Assembly: GCA_049999765.1 (NCBI GenBank)
Contig: JBNGIQ010009445.1
Coordinates: forward strand, 289,632-322,005
Direction: 5' to 3'
Source: Phaeoceros laevis
Taxonomy: Eukaryota > Anthocerotophyta > Anthocerotopsida > Notothyladales
DNA: 32,374 nt
Shown piece after piece: positions 9,770 to 18,866 of this stretch. Made by a program: the position numbers and the translations under genes. Every line of letters starts with the position of its first letter. Positions within the stretch are counted from its first letter, which is position 1. The notes below the pieces were generated by a model that did not search any database, had not been told where the DNA came from, and saw only the letters and a list, made by a program, of their open reading frames with translations.

Positions 9770-12700
9770 CTACGCCCATACCAGTTCCTCAGCAAAAGCA
9801 CTCACTGCATCTTGCCTTTCGTTCTCTATCACCTCCAGATACGTTGCATATCCTTCCTCCTTCATTACTAGAAAAAGACGCCGTAGAGTTGTCTGTAGGC
9901 TTTCAGAATGGCCTGCATCTCCAACCACAAACGTGTGCACAGTTCCGCTGATGTCGGTGAACCTGCTATGTCCCTGCTGTTTCCACGCTCTTGATTTCTC
10001 TCGGAGTGACTGAACCTCCTCTGCCTCTTCCCACATTCGGGCAGCTGAATAGATGTTCGACATCAATACATATGGTGCAGAATCATATTTATCCAAGTTC
10101 ACAGCACATTCAAATGCCTGTCTTCCAAGCTCCACTTTGTTCCACTTTCGGCAAGCACCCAACAAAGTTTTCCACACCACTTCGTTAGATTCTACCTTCT
10201 TTGCCAAAGCCATCGCCTCCTCCACTTGGCCCGCACGGCCAAGAAGATCAACCATGCAGGTATAGTGCTCAACGGATGGGTTGATGCCGAAGTCTTTGCT
10301 CATAGCCTCAAAGTACTTCTGGCCCTGGTCCACAAGCCCCGCATGGTTGCACACAGTGAGCACATTAAGAAACGTGATCGTCTCTGGCTTTATGGCCTCA
10401 TGCTGCATTCTGTCAACCAGATCAAAGACAAGTTCACTCTCTCCTTGACGAGCATACCCCGCGATCAATGCATTCCATGTCACAATGTCTCTGGTCGGCA
10501 ATGCATCAAACACAAGCTGAGCGTCAACCATGCTCCCACATTTAGCATACATGTCAACAAGACTACTGGCCACAAATGAATCAGTAGAGTCAAATTCCAT
10601 TCCTGATAACTCAGCATGAATTTGCTTCCCCTTATCCAAATTGGCCACACTACCACAAGCCACGAGGGCACCAACAAATGTTCGATCATTTGGCACCACA
10701 CCTTCCTCCTGCATCTGTGCGTACAATTGCAAAGCCTCGTCACCCTGGTCCATCTGAGCATAGCCCAAGATCATGGCAGTCCAAGAAACCACATCACGAC
10801 TAGGCATTTGCTCAAAAATGCGACGAGCATCTACCAGACTCCCACACTTTGCATAAACATCCACCAGCATGTTCCCGACAAATATATCCGACTCAAATCC
10901 AGACTTCACGACAGTTTCGTGGATGGCTACGACTTGCTGCAGGCATTGCTTCTTCACACAATTCCGATTACCTTGAGTTTCCTCTAGTGCAGCCAAGCTA
11001 CTACACCCCTTAAGAGCAGCAACAAATGTTCGGTTGTTTGGAGCTACTCCTTCCTGTCGCATCCTTTCATACACTTGCAAAGCCACTTCACCCTTGTCCA
11101 TCTGGGCATACCCCAAGATCATGGCATTCCAGGAAACCACATCACGATGTGTCATGTACTCAAAAACACGTCTGGCATCTATAAGGCTGCCACATTTTGC
11201 ATACGCATCTACAAGCATGGTCCCGACAAATACAGCTGACTCTAAACTATGCTTGACTACCTGCGAGTGTATACTTCTGACTTGCTCCAAGCACCAAGTT
11301 TTCACACCTTTTCCATCACCTTTATTGCCCTCTTCAGACATGGCCAGACTACTGCAAGCCTTGAGTGCACCAACATACGCATAAGCATCCGGTACCACCC
11401 CTTCCTGTTGCATCTGGGAATACAATTCCAGAGCCGCCTGACCTTCCTCCATCTCGACATACCCTAGGATCATAGCAGTCCAAGAAACAACATTTCGACA
11501 GGGCATCTTCTCAAAAACTCGTTTTGCATCCAGCAGGCTTCCACATTTCACATACACATCCACCAACATTGTACCCACAAATATGTCCTTCTCTGAGCCA
11601 CTCTTGAGGACCTGTGAGTGAATCATTTGAACTTGCTCAAGGCATTTTCTTTTCACCAATTTCTGATTAGCACCATTGCCATCTTCCGATGCTGCCAGGC
11701 TACTGCAAGCTTTTAGTGCCCCAACAAATGTACGGCTATTGGGAACCACTCCTTCTCGCTGCATTAGTGCGTACAATTCCAAAGCCACATCCCCCTCGTC
11801 CATCTGCACATATCCTGAGATCATGGCAGTCCAGGACACTACATCTCGATGAGGCATCTTCTCAAACACATTCCTTGCATCCCGAAGGCTCCCACACTTT
11901 ACGTACACATCTACGAGCATCGTCCCAACAAACAAAACAGACTCAGACCCGCTCTTTACTATCTGTGAGTGGATGGATTGAACCAGCTGGAGGCACCGAC
12001 TTTTCACCAGTGACCCCTCAGCTTGGTGCCCCTCTTTCAATTCTGCCAGGCTCCTGCAAGCCCTGAGTGTAGCCACATATGTACGGCTATCTGCTGTGAC
12101 ACCTTCCTTTTGCATCAGCGTGAAAAGTTGCAAAGCCTCTTCAGCCTCTTCCATCTGAGCGTACCCCGAAATCATAGCATTCCAAGAAACCACAGTACGA
12201 TGAGGTATTTTGTCAAACACATGCCTAGCATCCATTAAGCTCCCACATTTCGCATAAGCATCCACCAACATTGTTCCGACAAACACATCTGACTCAGACC
12301 CACTATTGACTGCATGTAACTGGATGATCCTGACTTGCTCCAAGATCCTCTTTTTCCTGAGTGTCCCGTCAACCTCATTTTGGACTTCGCTCGTAGCCAG
12401 ACTACTGCAAGCCTTCAGCACACCAACAAAAGTTCTATCACTGGGGACTACATCCTCCTGTTGCATCTGTGAGTACAATTGCAAAGCTTCTCCACCCTTT
12501 CCTATCTGAGCGTATCCCATAATCAGAGCATTCCAGGAGATGACTTGATGATGAGGCATGTTTCTGAAAACAAGGTCAGCATCCAGAAGACACTTACACT
12601 TCACGTAAACATCCACCAGCATAGTACCCACGTAAACATCTGCTTCTAAACGATTCTTAACAACCTCGGCATGAATCCGCTTCGCACTTCTCAAATCTTT

Positions 12701-13099
12701 TAAGCTGCTGCATGCTTTCAATGCAGCAACGAAGGCATATGAGCTTACTTTCAAGCCACGGTGCTGCATATCATCATATATTTTAAGAGCCTGTCTTGCT
12801 TTACCAGCTCTGGTGTACTTTGACATAAGTGCAGTGCAAACAAATTCATCCGGTTGAGATAACCCCAACTCGAAAGAATTTCCAGTTTTGAGGAGGTATT
12901 TGAGAGCCAGGTCAGATCCACCTGGCTGAATTGAGCTAGCTCCTGAAACTTCCCCCTCTCTTCTGACTTGCTGAGGGCCTCCACTGGCACTGTGGAGATT
13001 TTTATCTCCCAAAAGGAGTGCTTGTTGCTCCATTGCCATCTGTATTCCCTGTGTAGTTATAACAGGCCAGTGTCCACGCCCATCTGCGGAGGGAGGCAT
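9770..13099 (-). CDS. PLS-class PPR protein, 1109 residues, E/E+ type with truncated DYW
   Basis: A single intronless frame encodes a pentatricopeptide-repeat protein of the PLS subclass. Such proteins bind organelle RNA, one base per repeat, usually to specify C-to-U (or U-to-C) editing sites in plastids or mitochondria. Typical repeat cores recur (V-D-x-Y-A/V-K-C-G-S-L, RDVVSWTAMI, GVVPNDRTFVGALKACSSL). Between 10851 and 12603 there are five steps of 351, 351, 351, 351 and 348 bp, so each P-L-S triplet is about 117 residues instead of 102; a basic, C-L-x-x-V-containing insert of about 15 residues sits inside each L motif. The last triplet returns to 306 bp. The C-terminus has E and degenerate E+ motifs (KQQGHSRFTDI, HTFVVGDAGHSES) and stops at FAEELVWA, where the DYW deaminase motif HSEKLALA should begin, so the catalytic HxE and CxxC are absent. 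A TGA directly abuts the start ATG. No clear transit peptide is visible. Confidence 0.9.
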   Translation of the reverse strand: MPPSADGRGHWPVITTQGIQMAMEQQALLLGDKNLHSASGGPQQVRREGEVSGASSIQPGGSDLALKYLLKTGNSFELGLSQPDEFVCTALMSKYTRAGKARQALKIYDDMQHRGLKVSSYAFVAALKACSSLKDLRSAKRIHAEVVKNRLEADVYVGTMLVDVYVKCKCLLDADLVFRNMPHHQVISWNALIMGYAQIGKGGEALQLYSQMQQEDVVPSDRTFVGVLKACSSLATSEVQNEVDGTLRKKRILEQVRIIQLHAVNSGSESDVFVGTMLVDAYAKCGSLMDARHVFDKIPHRTVVSWNAMISGYAQMEEAEEALQLFTLMQKEGVTADSRTYVATLRACRSLAELKEGHQAEGSLVKSRCLQLVQSIHSQIVKSGSESVLFVGTMLVDVYVKCGSLRDARNVFEKMPHRDVVSWTAMISGYVQMDEGDVALELYALMQREGVVPNSRTFVGALKACSSLAASEDGNGANQKLVKRKCLEQVQMIHSQVLKSGSEKDIFVGTMLVDVYVKCGSLLDAKRVFEKMPCRNVVSWTAMILGYVEMEEGQAALELYSQMQQEGVVPDAYAYVGALKACSSLAMSEEGNKGDGKGVKTWCLEQVRSIHSQVVKHSLESAVFVGTMLVDAYAKCGSLIDARRVFEYMTHRDVVSWNAMILGYAQMDKGEVALQVYERMRQEGVAPNNRTFVAALKGCSSLAALEETQGNRNCVKKQCLQQVVAIHETVVKSGFESDIFVGNMLVDVYAKCGSLVDARRIFEQMPSRDVVSWTAMILGYAQMDQGDEALQLYAQMQEEGVVPNDRTFVGALVACGSVANLDKGKQIHAELSGMEFDSTDSFVASSLVDMYAKCGSMVDAQLVFDALPTRDIVTWNALIAGYARQGESELVFDLVDRMQHEAIKPETITFLNVLTVCNHAGLVDQGQKYFEAMSKDFGINPSVEHYTCMVDLLGRAGQVEEAMALAKKVESNEVVWKTLLGACRKWNKVELGRQAFECAVNLDKYDSAPYVLMSNIYSAARMWEEAEEVQSLREKSRAWKQQGHSRFTDISGTVHTFVVGDAGHSESLQTTLRRLFLVMKEEGYATYLEVIENERQDAVSAFAEELVWA
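10851..12603 (-). repeat. Intragenic tandem repeat, five units of about 351 bp
   Basis: The same PPR landmark (the codons for Y-A/V-K-C-G-S) recurs at 10851, 11199, 11550, 11901, 12252 and 12603 in plus-strand coordinates. The steps are 348 bp and then four exact 351-bp steps. The units stay clearly alignable at the DNA level, which points to fairly recent unequal crossing-over inside the PPR gene. Confidence 0.85.
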
Positions 13100-14190
13100 T
13101 CATATGTGAAAGAATCCCGTGGGCCCAAGCCTTCTTGTTGCATAGTGCTGTAAACGTCCAAGGCTTCCTCAGCCATTCCTTGCTGGGCATAGCCTGAAAT
13201 CATGGTATTCCAGGTCACCAAATTCTTTTGGGAAAGCTTGTCAGAAACTCTGAGCATTATCTATACTTCCACACTTTGCTTATATGCTGACTACAACCAC
13301 ATCATCTTGGACTCCTCGTTCTTGTATCTGTGCATGGAGCTGCTTTCCATGATGCAGGCTGCCGCACTTTGCATACATATTGACCAAGCTGGCACCTACA
13401 ACCACATCATCTTGCAGTCCTTGTTCCTCAAGCTGTGGATGCAGTGGTTTTCCCTGATGCAAAGCTCCACCTAGACTCGCACATGCCTGCAAGAGGCATA
13501 CGAATGTGACACAGTTCGGTTTAGTGATGCATTCTTTTTGCACACTACTGTAAAGACTGAGGGCTTCGTGACCCATCCCCTGCCTTGCATAACCTGCAAT
13601 CACGGCGGTCCAGGTAACCACATCTTTGTGAGGAAGTTCGCCAAACACTCTTCGAGCATCCCCTAGGCTACCACACTTTGCATACATATCAACAACACAG
13701 GTTTGGACAAGAATATCAGGATGCCCTGCACCGGCAAGAAAATGAGCATGGACATCCTTGCCGGCAGCCAAGTTTCCGGCACTGGCACATGCCTTGAGAA
13801 CTGACACAAAAGTACCAACGCCAGTTTCACCTGTTGACTCACCCATCTGTCGATAGAGGACTATAGCGTGCGAAGGCTGTCCATGTCTAGCATATGCCAA
13901 AATTATGGCGGCCCAGTTATATGCAGAGATTGGTTTCAGAGTGGAAATCACTCGCGTTGCTTCCTCCAACCGCCCATGGGAGGAATATACAGACCGATGA
14001 GGTGGGTAGCCAAGAATGCGTTCCCTTCATATCTACTTTCCACAGCGAGAGCGTGAGTGCGTCTACCCACAGCCAAGTCCTTTTGTAGGATGCACCACTT
14101 GAGGACACGGTAGAAGAGATTGTTAGGGTATATGACATCCTCGCTCCACCAGAAGGCTCAAAACGTCCACAGCTTGAGTAACTTGTCACG
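13057..14190 (-). pseudogene. PPR (PLS/DYW-type) pseudogene
   Basis: Minus-strand DNA encodes recognisable PPR sequence, starting with QAVDVLSLLVERG and NNLFYRVLKWCILQKDLAVG, but no continuous frame exists. Lesions I can place: a TGA (14186-14188) where the intact relative has Gly; a one-base shift beside a TAA near 14125; a two-base AT insertion near 13985 inside L-Y-S-S-H-G-R-L-E-E-A; a TAA at 13280-13282 replacing Tyr of M-Y-A-K-C; and a shift to TGA at 13241-13243 inside A-Q-R-V-S-D-K-L. A 105-bp direct duplication (one 35-codon repeat; copies at 13291 and 13396) also scrambles repeat order. The best relative in view is the intact PPR-DYW gene at 18867-21284 on the opposite strand, which shares FYRVLK-CI-QKDL and S-H-G-R-L-E-A-T. 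The 3' end runs into the 5' end of the next PPR gene. Sequencing error is unlikely given the number of lesions. Confidence 0.85.
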
Positions 14191-16290
14191 ACCTGATGGG
14201 GATCCCCACCACTGCCACCAGAACATAGCTCCTTGCAGGTTGCCACCTCCAAATCGCCCGCATACCCTCTTAACCTGCCAGGACCTCCTTAACCGAGGGG
14301 GCACCGTGTTGCTCACCATTACGCTCACGGACCTATGGACTTATTTTCCAGCTTCGGGCTGCCCCTTCGTTGAGAACTTGGGATCAAAGGGTACAACTTT
14401 CGCCGACTTCGATGGCGGGATGGAGTCTATCGCTGGGGTGCCAGCGCTGGCGGGGAAGTGCTTGCAGCCCAGATCGAGGGACAGATCGTCCATGTTGGAC
14501 GTGAGCAAGGATTCGCGGATGACTTCAGTTGGATCCCACCGTCTCCGGCGAAGACCATGGCCAGCAAGGTTCAGGTCAGGTTCAAAGGCTAGTTTTTAGC
14601 ATTGACGGTGCTTTTCTGTCAGAGGCTTCCCTCCTTGCATGCAACCAATCTGGCAGCTCCTAACGATGCTTTCCTGTCAAAGGCGGAAGTCCCTCCCAAG
14701 GTTGCAAGCTGTATATCTGGTAGTCATCACATGCATGCATTACTTAGAAAACGTGGCTAGGCGATCAACTGCAAGCCCAAGGGCCAGCACTGCATACTGA
14801 GCAAACATTTCTTCTTTCTCACAGAGATTCCAACTTTCTTGGGAGGTCAGATATACAGTGGGGTTGCCAGTTAGCGAGAAGATTGCAGAGCAGGGTGAGC
14901 AGCAAACACTACACAGCCCTCTCCTGGGACTATCTTCTCAATATGCTTGCTGCACCGTTTGCTGGACAACTTGCGGGACCTGCAGCGAAAGTTACATATG
15001 CCAGTTCACCAGAAGTCTACATAGTTCACTTCAAGAATTTCTGCTGGGCCGATACTGACACTGAGACACGGATCTGTCTTGCTGAAATTCTTGAAGTGAA
15101 CTTTGTAGACTCCATGACTCTCTTTCTTCACCAAAATTCACATTGATAGGGCATTGAGCAGCGGGCATTGCTGCTGCTACAGGGATGGGTGGGGATGGGT
15201 GGGCAGCAGCTCCTGAGCGCCACCGGAGGAGCTACCATTAGTTTAAGCCTGGCAATAAGTTTACCTTTGATGCCGAGCTGGAACTGAAAGGCGAGTCATA
15301 ATCTGACAGACTGCAGAGTCAGACAGGGTGCAGCTCTAACCGAAACCTCATCATAGTTAGCGGGTGCGCCAACCCAATGCGCCAACCCCAGCAGGCGCGG
15401 TCCTTGGAAAAACCGAAGGCAGAGCAGGAGGACCCGAGGGCTTGGCCAGCGGACGCGGCCCTTTCAAAGGGCCCTAGAGAGAAACAAGTCCCCCATCCGA
15501 GTGCTGCTTCGGGCATGGGGCACTTGACTCCAAAGTTCTTACCTCCCACACACTACGTACCGAGCCAGCGTTCTCCGCCTTCATGAAGTGATCTCTTTCT
15601 GTCATAGTTGAATAATTTGTACTCCATGACATGGCCCGCGGCACGAGCCAGGGGCCATGGGTGTAGCATTCCGGTGAAGGCTCCATGCATGTGTGACCAA
15701 ATGCATGGGATGGGGCTGCTGCGCGCGCGGTTCGCAACACGCTCGCGCGCGCTTGAAACCATGCGCGGGGAAGGCATACGGACGGGCGGGACGGGAGCGC
15801 GGACAGGTTTGTCATGTCACATGGCGAGGGCATGGCGAGGCCATGCCTACCACCCATGGCGAGTCGGTGCCACGTCGGAAATCGTACATGTCAGGCCTTT
15901 ATGAGGTCGGAGATTGAGACGCTTGCTAACCGATGCACTCGATTGTGCAGGCTCTGCAACTGCAGAGGTCTGCACGACCAACGCGACTCTCTGTCGGTAG
16001 CATCGTGTGACACTTCATCCGAGGTGCAGTCCGAGGGTTTTGGAGACTTCACAGCAGTCAAGTCGATAAATGCACCTAGACAAAGCAGTTGTGGGGTTCG
16101 CTGCCCGAAGGATACGCAAAGCTGATCCGCGTCAAAAGAGACCCCGTAATTAGTAAGCGCTTGTGACACTCATGTGAAGTTTTGTACCGCTTTGCGAGTC
16201 TTGGCAATCGTTGCACAGGCTGAGAAACGTGGGGGCATTTCATTCATCAGCCTGCCTGCGAAGAATTCCTGCGGCAGAACTCTTCCAGCT
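14191..16290. other. Non-coding region between PPR pseudogene and GT61-like gene
   Basis: No open frame here resembles a known protein. Apart from the hairpin at 15014-15111 the stretch holds imperfect short direct repeats near 14620-14700 and a GC-alternating inverted repeat at 15721-15752. The right end is presumably the GT61-like promoter and 5' UTR; an open frame extends upstream of that start codon but has no earlier ATG. Confidence 0.4.
15014..15111. ncRNA. Candidate microRNA-like hairpin (long inverted repeat)
   Basis: Bases 15014-15041 and 15084-15111 are reverse complements over 28 positions with a single T-T mismatch (15022 against 15103), separated by a 42-base loop. Beyond the stem, pairing weakens but further pairs occur at both ends. 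The stem length, near-perfect pairing and loop fit a plant miRNA precursor, particularly a young one formed by inverted duplication. The arm sequence (3' arm core TTCTTGAAGTGAACTTTGTA) is not a conserved miRNA I recognise. A degraded MITE is the main alternative; I see no TA-type target duplication. Which strand would be transcribed is unknown. Confidence 0.45.
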
Positions 16291-18673
16291 ATGCTCCAAC
16301 CTGCGGAGAGGCGAAAACTTCTGTCACGCTGCCGGAAGGGTGCGTGTGGAAGTCCCATTGCAAGAGTGCTCGCATTGCTGCTTGTGACGCTCTGCCTCTT
16401 CTGGCTAGCTTGCTTCAGCGTGTTGCGCACCTTCCCTGGCAGGACTCGGGGCCTTCAAGTATTCTGCGGGGATGCTGAGGAGGATGCAGGTCCTGCGCTG
16501 GACGATTTGTCAGGTTTGCAAGAGGAAGAGGCCTTTTTTGCCAGCTTAGATCCGGACTTCAAGCAGAGGGAGAGTGACCTGGCCATCTACTCCTTACAAG
16601 GGGACACCGCCTGGAATCAGCGGGTCTGGGAGTTTCGAAACGTGTGCTTCAACGGCTCCAATCTGGTTGTGCTTGGTGCGTAGACAAATGTGAAGGCTGG
16701 CTTTGCTTGAGTACGCATCCTTACCAGTTGTTGGCTTGCGGTAAGGAAGCCGTCTGATGCTATTGAGCTGCGTAACCTTTCAGGGAACCAGACTTGCCGA
16801 CATGGAACAAGCTTCTACTCGGACGGGCCTGTGGTTCCAGTTCCGTGCAATTTTAGCAAGTGGCGGGATCACCAGGACGCTAGAGAGACTGGATTTGGAC
16901 CTGTGGCAACCAGGCCAATGGAGTGGGTTACAGATAGGACCATTACCTGGCGCTACGGAACATCCTGTCTCATCAATCTTGAACGAGCTACTACCAACGT
17001 TGCGCATCTCCACTCCCGAGTGAATATGTTGTTGCTCATGAATTTGGCAACTGTGCCTGCCTTCTCTGATGTCATCTCCCGGTTTTTATTTCGGATTGCG
17101 CCTGAAGGCATCGGGCAGTACCTCGAACCAGAAGTTTTGTCTGTTAAGAACAGACACCCCTACCATGCCACTTACCTCGCGGAAGTGCTTTCGATGGTAA
17201 ACATACGGGCCTTGGAAGGCCGCCGATTGAAGGCTAGCGACATTCTTGGCATACAAGCAACTGCCTTCGGAAGAGTGGAGTTCGGTGGAGCAATGGCGGG
17301 GGCTTCCGAGGATCGGCCAGTCTGCTTTCAGAAAGCGCTTGTTCCAGGAATTCTGAAGGTGAGTTGAATCCAACCTTTTGAGAAGGATACCCGTTGTTCT
17401 ATTGCTGATGGATGGTCATGAATAGATTATCATCCATTTCTCCACATAGGCTTGACTGAACGAACCTTAGGATTTCCAGTTGCGTAGTAGATCTAGAGAA
17501 ATTCTGAAAATGCCATGTTTTCTGCTGCCTACCTCAGCAGATCAAGTAGCGTGTGAACATAATGGTATTCGCCAGCTTTAAACAAATTGATTCGAAAGGA
17601 ACTCAGGTGCAAGGTGTGTAGACTAGCACTGGAGAGCAGATGTCATGATAGACTTCTTTAAAGTTTCAGACTGTCCTGGGCAACTTCAGCAATTGCAACT
17701 TCACTATGAACAGATTGGCTGCTAATTATCCATGTTGAGTTCCTGAGGAGTAATGCTCGGAACTGTTCTCACACTGTTTGTTCACTTGCCTGGTCCATAG
17801 GCTAGCTACTGGCCTGGAGGCCTCTTGCTAGCGAACGAGATGCGCCAGCGCCTTTACAGGCACGCAGCACCATCCATTCAGCAGCCACTGGAGCCTCCTT
17901 CCGCACCAATCTTCAATTCATCCATCCACATCCTCTACATCGTGCGGCAAAAGACGGGCACATTCAAGCGCCGTCAATTCGACCCTGCGAGCCAGCGGGC
18001 AATGCTCTTTGCCGTTGCTTCAGCAGGCTTGTACTGGCGAGCAGTGGAGCTTGTAGGCATGGACTTCTGGCAGCAGGTAGCTCTCATGAAGGACGCAGAC
18101 ATCACCATCTCTCTCCACGGCGCCAACCTGCTCAACCCCTCACTGTTGCAGCGCAGGGATACGGTGCTGATGGAGTTGATACCGTTCCACGTGGTGCACC
18201 ACATGTACGAGGAGCAGGCTATGGCCACTGGTCTGGTTTACATTGGGATGCGGCTGGAACAAGGCTCCGTCCAGCATCTGGACCCTTTGTATGCCAACCT
18301 GACGTCCCACGAGTGCATGGGCCAGCCGCTGTGCAAAATGTATCACGTCCACAACCGAACAGTGGAGATAACAGCGGCGGATGCTGAGCGCATCGGAGTG
18401 TGGCTGCTCCTGGCGAGGGCCTTGGTTCAGAATTTGCAGGCGCTGCGCTCCAGATCCATCTGGGACGCGGTTGTCTGGGAGGAGGTGGCGAACGGGATTG
18501 TTGGATTCCCGAGGTTGAAAGAATGCGGGTCGGCCCAGGCCATGAGGCGGTCTCGTAAACTGGGTGCTGCGTGGATGACGTACAGAGACCACGAGAGCAT
18601 CACGACTTGCACCTGGGGCGAACCACGCGAGTCCCATTTTCCTTCTGGGATACATAGTGTTGTTCCAGGCTAG
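16291..18673 (+). CDS. GT61-family glycosyltransferase-like type II membrane protein
   Basis: Three exons (16291-16675, 16784-17358, 17801-18673) join in frame to 610 residues. ATG 16291 is the first in-frame start; it precedes a basic segment and one hydrophobic helix at about residues 24-45 (VLALLLVTLCLFWLACFSVL), the type II anchor of Golgi or ER glycosyltransferases. The C-terminal third carries the GT61/DUF563 hallmarks: LYIVRQKTGTFKRR, then MKDADITISLHGANLLNPSLL, and a MELIPF block. GT61 enzymes transfer xylose, arabinose or GlcNAc to glycans; plant members decorate xylan and N-glycans, and EOGT relatives glycosylate EGF domains. The middle (NQTCRHGTSFYSDGPVV, YHATYLAEVLSM) is divergent, so donor and acceptor cannot be named. 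Intron 2 (442 bp) is the longest assigned in the window. PPR sequences lie on both sides in opposite orientation. Confidence 0.8.
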
Positions 18674-18866
18674 AAACCCTGGACTCTTCTAGAGCGAAAG
18701 CGTTCCAATTGCTGCTCTGGAGGAAAGGAACGGGGTGAATGCCCAGAACGAATGTTCGATAGTTGGCAGGAGGAGTGTATTTTTGGCTCCACCATGACCA
18801 ACGGCACTGGACCGTGTGGAGTAGCGCCTTCCGCCGACGGGCTGGAGGCGACCCTTGCTTGGGTTT

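Noticed and set aside
10400-12500. Many plus-strand open frames of 65-125 codons opposite the large PPR gene
   Set aside because: They are antisense shadows of the repeated PPR codons, recur with the same 351-bp period and have no family resemblance.
10851-12603. Regular spacing suggesting a CRISPR-like or satellite array
   Set aside because: The period is 351 bp, the units are protein-coding throughout, and the repeat is a PPR triplet.
14883-15146. An 87-codon open frame covering the hairpin
   Set aside because: Composition and lack of any family similarity indicate chance; the hairpin symmetry explains the sequence better than coding does.
15350-15372. The word ATAGTTAGCGGGTGC shared with the minus-strand ORF region at about 29826
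   Set aside because: A 15-base match on either strand is expected by chance about once in a window this size, and the flanks do not align.
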